Positions 8,849-15,561 of a stretch of DNA of 64,000 nucleotides are shown here, piece after piece; the stretch's first letter is position 1; every line of letters starts with the position of its first letter. Made by a program: the position numbers and the translations under genes. The stretch covers positions 7,874,001-7,938,000 of the forward strand of contig NC_018681.1 of assembly GCF_000250675.2 (NCBI RefSeq), written 5' to 3'. Under the pieces are notes generated by a model that saw only the letters and a program-made list of their open reading frames with translations, was not told the origin of the DNA and searched no databases. Origin of the DNA: Nocardia brasiliensis ATCC 700358. GTDB lineage: Bacteria; Actinomycetota; Actinomycetes; Mycobacteriales; Mycobacteriaceae.

Positions 8849-9793
8849 GTGCGGACCCTGCTGATCGTGAATCCGAATGCCACCTCGACGACGCCGGCAA
8901 CTCGCGATCTGCTGGCGCACGCGCTGGAGAGCCGCACCCAGCTGACCGTCGCGCACACCCAGCACCGCGGGCACGCCGCCGAACTGGCCCAGTGGGCCGC
9001 GACCAACGAGATGGATCTGATCGTCGTGCACGGCGGCGACGGAACGGTCAACGAGACCATCAACGGATTCCTGCCGCTGCCCGAGCTCAACGACGGCCAG
9101 GCCTGGCTGCCCAGGCTCGGCGTGATCCCCGGCGGCTCGGCGAACGTGTTCGCCCGCGCGCTCGGCATCTCCCCCGATCCGGTGACCGCCACCAATCAGC
9201 TCATCGATCTGCTCACCCTGGACAAGGACCGCCGCATCGGGCTGGGCCTGGCCGACGATCGCTGGTTCACGTTCAGCGCGGGAGTCGGTCTCGACGCCGA
9301 TGTGTGCGAAGCCATCGATGAAAGTCGCGCCGACGGAAAAACCGCGACGCCCGCCCGATATCTTCGAACAACTGTGCGACAGTTTTTCCGCGCGCGGCGT
9401 AAGGAACCCTCTGTTCGGATCGAAATCCCGGGCCACGAACCGATCACCGACGTGCATTACGCCTTCGTAACGAACACCACCCCGTGGACCTACCTGAACA
9501 CCACCCCGGTGCACACCAACCCGGGCACCAGGTTCGAAACAGGTCTCGGCGTGTTTGCCGTGCGTTCGATGGCAGTACTGCCTACACTGCTGCTTGCCAG
9601 GCAGCTTTTGGCTGTCGATGGAAACCCCAAGTCCCGCAATTTGTTTCGCGAGGACAACGTTCCGTCCGTGCGCGTCGAGACGAAGGAACCCATCGGTCTG
9701 CAAATCGATGGCGACTTTATCGGGAAGCGCAACGTGGTGGATTTCACGGCGGTGCCCGCCGTCCTGGACGTCGTGGCGCCGCGACCAGCCTGA
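8849..9793 (+). CDS. diacylglycerol/sphingosine kinase-like lipid kinase
   Basis: 314 residues of the DAGK catalytic family, which phosphorylate lipid hydroxyl groups with ATP. The nucleotide site is HGGDGTVNETING, followed by GVIPGGSANVFARALGI. Later come FSAGVGLDADVCEAI and the C-terminal IGLQIDGDF. The GTG start (VRTLLIVNPNA) begins directly with the first beta-strand. No Shine-Dalgarno is visible, so the mRNA may be leaderless. The place matches Rv3218, upstream of whiB1. Confidence 0.88.
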   Translation: MRTLLIVNPNATSTTPATRDLLAHALESRTQLTVAHTQHRGHAAELAQWAATNEMDLIVVHGGDGTVNETINGFLPLPELNDGQAWLPRLGVIPGGSANVFARALGISPDPVTATNQLIDLLTLDKDRRIGLGLADDRWFTFSAGVGLDADVCEAIDESRADGKTATPARYLRTTVRQFFRARRKEPSVRIEIPGHEPITDVHYAFVTNTTPWTYLNTTPVHTNPGTRFETGLGVFAVRSMAVLPTLLLARQLLAVDGNPKSRNLFREDNVPSVRVETKEPIGLQIDGDFIGKRNVVDFTAVPAVLDVVAPRPA

Positions 9794-9939
9794 TGCAGAA
9801 AACGCACGAAAAACATCGTGGTTGCGCTGCGAAAACCGGGTAGAGCGAGTACAAAGGACCGGGCAGGTTCCCCCAGCGGGAGCCGTTGAGCGTGAGCTTC
9901 CCCACGGTGCACCAGATACCTATTGACATCTACGGTGTT

Positions 9940-9955
9940 CGTGAAAGCATTCACA
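9940..9955 (+). promoter_or_regulatory. CRP-type site upstream of whiB1
   Basis: The sequence CGTGAAAGCATTCACA fits the actinobacterial CRP pattern NGTGA-N6-TCACN with full symmetry in the GTGA/TCAC arms. It lies about 90 bases before the whiB1 start. A TTGACA hexamer lies just upstream at 9923-9928. In M. tuberculosis whiB1 is known to be controlled by the cAMP receptor protein. Binding here is inferred. Confidence 0.65.
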
Positions 9956-10045
9956 AGCAACCGTGCGGAAACATTCGAGTCGCACAAGTGAACGATCCAC
10001 AAACCGTCGGCGCCCTTTTGCGGCGCCCAGCAAAGGAGCAGAGGA

Positions 10046-10300
10046 ATGGACTGGCGCCACAAGGCCATCTGTCGCGACGAGGACCCCGAACTGTTTTTCC
10101 CGGTGGGTAACAGCGGTCCTGCGCTCGCGCAGATTGCCGATGCCAAGCTGGTCTGCGCTCGCTGCCCCGTTACCGCTGACTGCCTGTCCTGGGCCCTGAA
10201 GTCCGGACAGGATGCCGGCGTGTGGGGCGGTATGAGCGAGGACGAGCGCCGTGCGCTGAAGCGTCGCAACGCGCGCACACGCACCCGCACCGTCGTCTGA
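10046..10300 (+). CDS. whiB1: WhiB1, iron-sulfur transcriptional regulator
   Basis: 84 residues. Cys9, Cys37, Cys40 and Cys46 hold the NO-sensitive [4Fe-4S] cluster. The GVWGG turn is followed by a basic tail (LKRRNARTRTRT) for DNA contact. WhiB1 is essential in mycobacteria and works with the primary sigma factor. AAAGGAG precedes the ATG. The gene is monocistronic, with a 250-base upstream region containing the CRP-type site and two hairpins after the stop. Confidence 0.96.
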   Translation: MDWRHKAICRDEDPELFFPVGNSGPALAQIADAKLVCARCPVTADCLSWALKSGQDAGVWGGMSEDERRALKRRNARTRTRTVV

Positions 10301-10315
10301 GCAGACGTTCGATTT

Positions 10316-10378
10316 ACCGGACCTTTCAGCCCGGTCCGGTAAGCGCATTTCAGCCCGGCACCCCAGAGGTGCCGGGCT
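10316..10378 (+). terminator. two tandem hairpins after whiB1
   Basis: First hairpin: ACCGGACC (10316-10323) pairs with GGTCCGGT (10333-10340). Second hairpin: AGCCCGGCACC (10352-10362) pairs perfectly with GGTGCCGGGCT (10368-10378) around a five-base loop. The second is followed by a short T-containing tail. They lie between convergent whiB1 and pdtaS and may serve both. Confidence 0.75.
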
Positions 10379-10412
10379 ATCTTGTGCCCCAACACCTATG
10401 ACGACACCGTCG

Positions 10413-11927
10413 CTAACGCCCGGAACGCCGCCCGAGCGGCACGCGTAGCACCGCGTCGGTCCCGATATCCGCACCAGGATGCAGGCCGATCGAACCACCC
10501 AGTTCGGCCGTCACCAGGGTCCGCACGATCTGCAGGCCGAGCCGATCCGAGGATTCCAGGCTGAATCCGGCGGGCAGGCCGCGGCCGTCGTCGCTGATGA
10601 TCACATCGAGCCAACGGGCCGAACGTTCGGAACGGATTGTCACCGAACCGTTCTCGCCCGAATCGAAGGCATGCTCGATCGCGTTCTGCACCAGCTCGGT
10701 CAGCACCATCACCAGCGGCGTCGCCCGCTCGGCGGAGAAGACGCCCAGCGAACCCGCCCGGCGCACCTTGATCCGCGCGGTGTGCACCGTCGCCACATCC
10801 GCCATGATCGGCAGCAGCCGGTCGACCACCTCGTCCAGGTCGACCTCTTCGTCCACCGACATCGACAGCATCTCGTGCACCGACGCGATCGAGGTGACCC
10901 GGCGCACCGATTCGGTGAGCGCGACCTGCGCCTCCTCGTTCTCGGTCCGGCGGGCCTGCAGGCGCAGCAGCGCGGCGACGGTCTGCAGGTTGTTCTTCAC
11001 CCGATGGTGGATCTCCCGGATGGTGGCGTCCTTGCTGAGCAGCGCGCGGTCGCGCCGCTTGACCTCGGTGACGTCCCGGACCAGCACCGCGGCCCCCGCG
11101 AGTTCGCCGTGCGGGCGCAGCACCAGGGTGCGCAACAGCACGGTCGCGCCGCGCGCCTCCACCTCCATCCGGCGACCGGTGCGCCCGGCCAGCGCGGCCT
11201 GGATGTCGCCGACCACCTCCTGCGCGTCGAACGGATCGGTGATCAGCGACCTGGTCAGCACCGCGAGGTCTTGACCGGCGAGGTCGGCCTGCAAACCCAT
11301 CCGGTGATAGGCGGACAACGCGTTCGGGCTGGCGTAGACCACGATGCCCGCGGTGTCGAGCCGGATGAAGCCGTCGCCCGCGCGCGGGCTGGAATGGGTG
11401 GCCGCGCGATCCTCGGTGGTCGGGAAGGTGCCGTCGGCGATCATCTGGCACAGGTCGTCCGCGCAAGCGACATAGGCGATTTCGAGGGTGCTGCGGACCC
11501 GGGACCGCTGCACGTCGGTGTCCCGGCTGAGCACCGCGATCACGTCGTCGCCGCAGCGCACCGGGATGGCCTCGCGCACCGCGTGCACCGGGGTGGGGTG
11601 ATAGACGCCGGAGGTCTCCACATCGTGGTCCGCGCGCACGATCTTGCCGGACATCAACGCGTCGAACACCTGCGGATGATCGGCCTGCAACGCCAGGGTG
11701 CCGACCAGGTCCTCCTGGTGCACGGTGGGCGCGGTGGTCGGACGGCACTGCGCGACACACACGATGTCGGCGCCCTCCGCGATCGGTCCGGCGCCGACCC
11801 AGAGCAGCAGATCGGCGAAGGACAGATCGGCGAGCAGTTGCCAATCACCCACCACCCGCTGCAAATGGTCCACGGCGACGCCGGGTAAGTCGGTGTGTTC
11901 GGCCAGCAGTTCACTGAGGGTCGCCAT
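10413..11927 (-). CDS. pdtaS: PdtaS, soluble sensor histidine kinase
   Basis: 504 residues without membrane segments. An N-terminal GAF domain is followed by a PAS domain (about 185-290), a HisKA_2 H-box with HHRVKNNLQT around His308, and a HATPase domain (ELVQNAIEHAF, then DDGRGLP). Cys57 and Cys61 form a Cys-x3-Cys pair in the GAF domain, as in the M. tuberculosis kinase reported to respond to copper and nitric oxide. Its partner, the RNA-binding antiterminator PdtaR, is not in this window. It starts 23 bases after the biotinyl-protein gene, so the two are probably co-transcribed. Confidence 0.94.
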   Translation of the reverse strand: MATLSELLAEHTDLPGVAVDHLQRVVGDWQLLADLSFADLLLWVGAGPIAEGADIVCVAQCRPTTAPTVHQEDLVGTLALQADHPQVFDALMSGKIVRADHDVETSGVYHPTPVHAVREAIPVRCGDDVIAVLSRDTDVQRSRVRSTLEIAYVACADDLCQMIADGTFPTTEDRAATHSSPRAGDGFIRLDTAGIVVYASPNALSAYHRMGLQADLAGQDLAVLTRSLITDPFDAQEVVGDIQAALAGRTGRRMEVEARGATVLLRTLVLRPHGELAGAAVLVRDVTEVKRRDRALLSKDATIREIHHRVKNNLQTVAALLRLQARRTENEEAQVALTESVRRVTSIASVHEMLSMSVDEEVDLDEVVDRLLPIMADVATVHTARIKVRRAGSLGVFSAERATPLVMVLTELVQNAIEHAFDSGENGSVTIRSERSARWLDVIISDDGRGLPAGFSLESSDRLGLQIVRTLVTAELGGSIGLHPGADIGTDAVLRVPLGRRSGR

Positions 11928-11950
11928 GGGGTTCTACCGCCGCAATCGAA

Positions 11951-12166
11951 TCAGGAGATCACAGCGATCAGATGGCCCGCCTTGATGGCGTCGCCCTCTT
12001 TGACACCGATCGAGCTCACCGTGCCGCCGACCTCGGCCAGCACCGGGATCTCCATCTTCATCGACTCCAGAATGACCAGGGTGTCGCCCTCTTTCACGAC
12101 GTCCCCCTCCTTGGCCACGACCTGATAGACGACCGACACCAGCTCCGCCAGCACTTCCTCAGCCAT
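11951..12166 (-). CDS. small biotinyl/lipoyl attachment protein (TB7.3-like)
   Basis: 71 residues, the size of M. tuberculosis TB7.3 (Rv3221c). It is a single biotinyl-carrier fold with the lysine in ESMKMEIP. No carboxylase subunit is adjacent, so whether it is a carrier for a remote enzyme or stands alone is unknown. The start MAEEVLAELVSVV matches the family; the open frame upstream of it lacks coding character. Confidence 0.92.
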   Translation of the reverse strand: MAEEVLAELVSVVYQVVAKEGDVVKEGDTLVILESMKMEIPVLAEVGGTVSSIGVKEGDAIKAGHLIAVIS

Positions 12167-12301
12167 GACACCCCATTCACTCGGTTGGTTCGGACAGCTC
12201 GCTCGCCGGGAACGAACGGCCCTGCCGCGCGGCCTGCATCCGCTGGAACTACAGCCAACCACACATGAAACAATGGCCTTCAATCAGAAGGGAGACTACC
12301 T

Positions 12302-12376
12302 ATGGGTAAGCGCGGACGTAAGAAGCGTAGTCGCAAGGGCAACGCGGCCAACCACGGCAAGCGGCCCAACGCCTGA
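12302..12376 (+). CDS. 50S ribosomal protein bL37
   Basis: A 24-codon gene. The peptide begins MGKRGRKKRSRKG and ends with ANHGKRPNA, 12 of its 24 residues being Lys or Arg. This matches the actinobacterial ribosomal protein bL37, first recognised in mycobacterial ribosome structures and encoded beside rshA there too. AAGGGAG lies ahead of the ATG with good spacing, and a strong hairpin follows. The gene is easily missed because of its length. Confidence 0.9.
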   Translation: MGKRGRKKRSRKGNAANHGKRPNA

Positions 12377-12399
12377 GCGTTGTGCTCAGCCGAAAAACT

Positions 12400-12440
12400 T
12401 AGAGCGGCACGCACTTCCGTAAGGAAGGCGTGCCGCTCTA
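12400..12440. terminator. bidirectional terminator between bL37 and rshA
   Basis: TAGAGCGGCACGC (12400-12412) pairs over 13 bases with GCGTGCCGCTCTA (12428-12440). A further inner CTTCC/GGAAG pairing is present. On the minus strand the stem is followed by AGTTTTTCG, a T-run, so it should stop the sigH-rshA transcript efficiently as well as the bL37 transcript. Confidence 0.85.
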
Positions 12441-12463
12441 GTTGTTCCGGCTCTGGTTGTTCG

Positions 12464-12760
12464 CTAGGAGTCGGCGGCGTCGATCGAGGACTCCACCTTG
12501 GTCACCGTGACCGAACGGCGGATCTCGATGGTCAGCCGGTCCCGCAGGCCCTCGGGGGCGCGGTCACCGCCGCATTTGCGGCTCAGCAGACCCTTGATCT
12601 TCTCCTCGATGCCGTAGGCCTCGATGCAGGGCGAGCAGTGGTCCATGTGGTGCTGTAACCGGGCACGGGTCTCGTCGTTGCACTCGCCGTCCAGCATCAA
12701 CCAGATGTCGGTGAGAACGGCGGTGCAGTCGAGGTCCATGTCGGGGTCCCGCTCAGTCAC
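12464..12760 (-). CDS. rshA: RshA/RsrA, redox-sensing anti-sigma factor
   Basis: 98 residues. The zinc-associated anti-sigma motif His-x3-Cys-x2-Cys is present at His38, Cys42 and Cys45. Oxidation of this centre is known to release SigH/SigR. The start ATG overlaps the sigH stop (ATGA), giving coupled synthesis of the sigma factor and its inhibitor in one transcript. Confidence 0.95.
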   Translation of the reverse strand: MTERDPDMDLDCTAVLTDIWLMLDGECNDETRARLQHHMDHCSPCIEAYGIEEKIKGLLSRKCGGDRAPEGLRDRLTIEIRRSVTVTKVESSIDAADS

Positions 12761-13539
12761 TGCTTAACCTCCTGGCGTTCCCCCGAACGGTTGAATCCAC
12801 GCTCGCGCGCCACGTCGGCGAGCAAACCCTTGAGCTGCTTGCGGCCGCGGTGCAGCCGGGACATCACGGTACCGATGGGGGTGCCCATGATGTCGGCGAT
12901 TTCCTTATACGGGAAGCCCTCGACATCGGCGTAGTACACGGCCATCCGGAATTCCTCCGGCAGCTCCTGCAGCGCGGCCTTGATGTCGTCGTCCGGCAAC
13001 GCGTCCAGCGCCTCGACCTCGGCCGAACGCAGACCCTGCGACGTGTGCTCGGCGGTCGCCGCCAGCTGCCAGTCGGTGATCTCGTCGGTCGGATACTGCG
13101 CCGGCTGGCGCTGCTTCTTGCGGTAGGAGTTGATGTAGGTGTTGGTCAGGATCCGATACAGCCAAGCGCGGAGGTTGGTGCCCTCTTTGAAGGACTTGAA
13201 CCCCTGGAACGCCTTGACGTAGGTCTCCTGCACCAGGTCCTCGGCGTCGGCCGGGTTCCGGGTCATCCGCAGCGCGGCACCATAGAGCTGGTCGAGCAGC
13301 GGGAGCGCGTCACGCTCGAACCGCTGGGCCAGCTCCGTATCGTCGACCGCGGCGGCACCGACACCGTCGGTCACCACGTCATCGTCGCTCGTCACACCTG
13401 TCCCTTCGATCGCCGTACCTGCCAAATCTACCGGCAACGGCAATGCGACCGGGAATCCGGCATCCATCGGCGACGTCGTCGTCCGCACCGGACGTTCGTC
13501 GAGCAGCAGTGGCACCGGCATCTCCTTCACGTCGTTCAC
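12757..13539 (-). CDS. sigH: SigH/SigR, thiol-oxidative-stress ECF sigma factor
   Basis: Up to 260 residues. Region 2 includes ALRMTRNPADAEDLVQETY and LRAWLYRILTNTYINSYRKK. Region 4 includes LQELPEEFRMAVYYADVEGF and PIGTVMSRLHRGRKQL. It directs the mycothiol/thioredoxin oxidative-stress regulon. The GTG start at 13539 yields an N-terminal extension. An internal GTG at 13395, preceded by AAGGGA, would give a 212-residue form close to mycobacterial SigH. A SigH-type promoter lies upstream at 13600-13625. Confidence 0.95.
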   Translation of the reverse strand: MNDVKEMPVPLLLDERPVRTTTSPMDAGFPVALPLPVDLAGTAIEGTGVTSDDDVVTDGVGAAAVDDTELAQRFERDALPLLDQLYGAALRMTRNPADAEDLVQETYVKAFQGFKSFKEGTNLRAWLYRILTNTYINSYRKKQRQPAQYPTDEITDWQLAATAEHTSQGLRSAEVEALDALPDDDIKAALQELPEEFRMAVYYADVEGFPYKEIADIMGTPIGTVMSRLHRGRKQLKGLLADVARERGFNRSGERQEVKQ

Positions 13540-13599
13540 GGGGCCTCATCGGCGGACGGTGGGCTCTTCGTCCCAGCCGGGCGCTGTGTATTCGCTTGC

Positions 13600-13625
13600 A
13601 ACATGCGCGACACGTCCTCTGTTCC
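13600..13625 (-). promoter_or_regulatory. SigH-dependent promoter of sigH-rshA
   Basis: On the minus strand GGAAC (13625-13621) is separated by exactly 18 bases from GTT (13602-13600). This fits the SigR/SigH consensus GGAAY-N18-GTT. A transcript starting about seven bases later would include the long-form GTG at 13539. It implies positive autoregulation. Confidence 0.8.
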
Positions 13626-13692
13626 CACCGCGGCCGCCGCGCACCGGAAAACCGGTGCCGTACGGCCGGACCGCGCAGTTAAGGTGTGCGCC

Positions 13693-14187
13693 ATGGCAGG
13701 AGCCTCTACACCGGCGGTGCGTGTGCTGACCAAGGCGCGAGTCGAGCACCGCGTGCACGCCTACACCCACGATCCGCGGGCCGACTCGTTCGGGACCGAG
13801 GCGGTGGACGCGCTCGCGGACAGCGTCGGGGTGGTCGCGGCGCAGGTCTTCAAGACGTTGGTACTCGAGCTGTCCACCGGGACGCTCGCGGTGGCCGTGA
13901 TGCCGGTGCCGAACATGTTGTCGCTCAAGGCCGCCGCGGCCGCGCTGGGCGCGCCGAAGGCGAGCATGGCGGACAAGGCGAAGGCCGAGCGGAGCACCGG
14001 CTACGTGCTCGGCGGGATCTCCCCGCTCGGGCAGCGCAAGCTGTTGCCGACGGTGATCGACGACTCCGCCCTGTCCTGGGACCGGATCCTGTGCAGCGCC
14101 GGACGGCGCGGGCTGGAGATCGAGGTGGCCCCGGCCGAGCTGATCCGGCTGGCCGCGGCGGTGACCGCCACGATACGGACGGTGTAA
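13693..14187 (+). CDS. YbaK/ProRS-associated-type aminoacyl-tRNA deacylase
   Basis: 164 residues of the YbaK/EbsC fold, which hydrolyses mischarged tRNA such as Cys-tRNA(Pro). Visible signatures are VAAQVFKTLVLEL with the conserved Lys, then GYVLGGISPLGQRKLLPTVID, and the late ILCSAGRRGLEIEV. It is divergent from sigH and occupies the Rv3224-3225 region of the conserved order. The ATG (MAGASTPAVRVL) is the natural start. Confidence 0.9.
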   Translation: MAGASTPAVRVLTKARVEHRVHAYTHDPRADSFGTEAVDALADSVGVVAAQVFKTLVLELSTGTLAVAVMPVPNMLSLKAAAAALGAPKASMADKAKAERSTGYVLGGISPLGQRKLLPTVIDDSALSWDRILCSAGRRGLEIEVAPAELIRLAAAVTATIRTV

Positions 14188-14259
14188 AACCGGGAATTCG
14201 CGACAACCTGTGCGTCAATGGACGAGCCAGATTCGTCCGACTCGAGGATGTGATGCGAA

Positions 14260-14535
14260 ATGTCCGCGCAACTGCGTGTGCGCTCCATGATCGTCGCCCT
14301 GCTCGGAACCTTCGCCTTGGCCTGCGGCGTGGCGGCGCCGGGCAGCGCCGTGGCCCAGGCGGCCCCGCCCGCCGCGACCCAGATCGATGACGGCGCCACC
14401 CAGAGCCCGGACAAGCAGGCCGACAAGGCCGAGAAACTCGGCGGCACCGTGACCACCAAGGTGATCGACCTGGTCACCGGCATCGTGAAATGCGGGTTGA
14501 ACATCGCGAGCCCGTCGGTGAAGTGCTCGATCTGA
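14260..14535 (+). CDS. small secreted protein
   Basis: 91 residues. A signal peptide (SMIVALLGTFALACGVAAPG) with a probable cleavage after AVAQA leaves a mature part of about 57 residues. That part is hydrophilic at first (DKQADKAEKLGG) and ends with two cysteines (IVKCGLNIASPSVKCSI) that could form a disulfide. I do not recognise a family. It lies between the deacylase and the SRAP gene, convergent with the latter. Confidence 0.65.
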   Translation: MSAQLRVRSMIVALLGTFALACGVAAPGSAVAQAAPPAATQIDDGATQSPDKQADKAEKLGGTVTTKVIDLVTGIVKCGLNIASPSVKCSI

Positions 14536-14573
14536 CCCAGCCCTTCGGGTGACGAGTCGCCGGGCCGAGCGGA

Positions 14574-15356
14574 TCAGAGCAAGCTGATCTGCTCGGCTTC
14601 TTCCTTTTCCGGCACCGGCGCGAGCAGTTCGGGCCCGTTGTTCTTCACGCTGTTCACCAGCGACGGGACCGGTCGCGCCACGATGCCCGCGATGACCTCC
14701 TCGCTGGGCGTCTCCAGCAGGCTCGCGGGCGCGGGGTGGTCCGGGTCGAGCCAGGCGTCCCAGTGCTCCTGCGGCATCGGCAGCGGCATCCGATCGTGGA
14801 TGCGGGTCAGGTCGCCGATCGCGTCGGTGGTCAGGATGGCGCACGACAGCAGCGGCTCGCTGTCGGGCAGCGTGCGATCGCGCCAGACCGACCACAGCCC
14901 CGCCATGTACAGCCGGGAGCCGTCGGCCGGCGCCATGAAGAACGGATGCTTGGCCACCTTGCCCTTGGCGCCCGCCTGAGGTTCGACCACCCATTCGTAC
15001 CAACCGTCCATCGGCACCAGGCAGCGCCGGTACTTCACGGCGTCGCGGAACGAATTGGTGGTCGCGGCCTTGTCGGCGCGGGCGTTGAACAGCGGCTTGC
15101 CCTTCACCGGCACGCCCGGCTCGGCGGCCTTGGTCCACACCGGGATCAGGCCCCAGCGCATCCGGCGCAGGCGCAGCTTCGGCTCGTCGTCCTTGTGACC
15201 GTGCTCGTGGCGCTCGACCACGGTGAGGATCTGGGTGGTCGGCGCGACGTTGTAGTTGGTGTAGTTGCCCGCGCCCGCGGTGTCGGTCTCATCGATCGCA
15301 TCCAGCTCGACCGCGAGCCGGCCGGGATCTGTCGTGGTCGCATATCGTCCGCACAT
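14574..15356 (-). CDS. SRAP (SOS-response-associated peptidase), HMCES/YedK-type
   Basis: 260 residues starting MCGRYATT. Cys2, exposed after methionine removal, forms a thiazolidine crosslink with abasic sites in single-stranded DNA. The conserved YNVAPTTQ, MRWGLIPVW, FNARADKAATTNSFRDA and RCLVPMDGWYEW blocks are all present, as is THDR-type TRIHDRMPL. The place matches Rv3226c beside aroA. Confidence 0.94.
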   Translation of the reverse strand: MCGRYATTTDPGRLAVELDAIDETDTAGAGNYTNYNVAPTTQILTVVERHEHGHKDDEPKLRLRRMRWGLIPVWTKAAEPGVPVKGKPLFNARADKAATTNSFRDAVKYRRCLVPMDGWYEWVVEPQAGAKGKVAKHPFFMAPADGSRLYMAGLWSVWRDRTLPDSEPLLSCAILTTDAIGDLTRIHDRMPLPMPQEHWDAWLDPDHPAPASLLETPSEEVIAGIVARPVPSLVNSVKNNGPELLAPVPEKEEAEQISLL

Positions 15357-15390
15357 ATCTCGATACTCCCACCCCGCACCGACAACCTCA

Positions 15391-15447
15391 TGGACAATTG
15401 GTCCATAGCTGGTGACCTGTTGAGAGTTTTGACCTAACATTCTCTCA
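15391..15447. promoter_or_regulatory. two inverted repeats between SRAP and aldehyde dehydrogenase genes
   Basis: TGGAC-AATTG-GTCCA at 15391-15405 is a 15-base inverted repeat. TGAGAG (15421-15426) and CTCTCA (15442-15447) form a second inverted repeat around 15 bases. Both lie in the divergent region and could be operator sites. No regulator can be named. Confidence 0.4.
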
Positions 15448-15561
15448 GAGGATGGGGGTTCATCGTGCCCGTCCGCTGACGCATGCGCACCGACCGGCCA
15501 CCGCCTGGACACCGCGGGCGCCGTCGCCCGAGCAGCCACCGGCAAGAGGAGAAGACTCACC

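Noticed and set aside
9886..10110. 74-codon frame overlapping the whiB1 promoter and start
   Set aside because: It overlaps whiB1 in another frame, lacks family resemblance, and crosses the CRP site and terminal promoter region.
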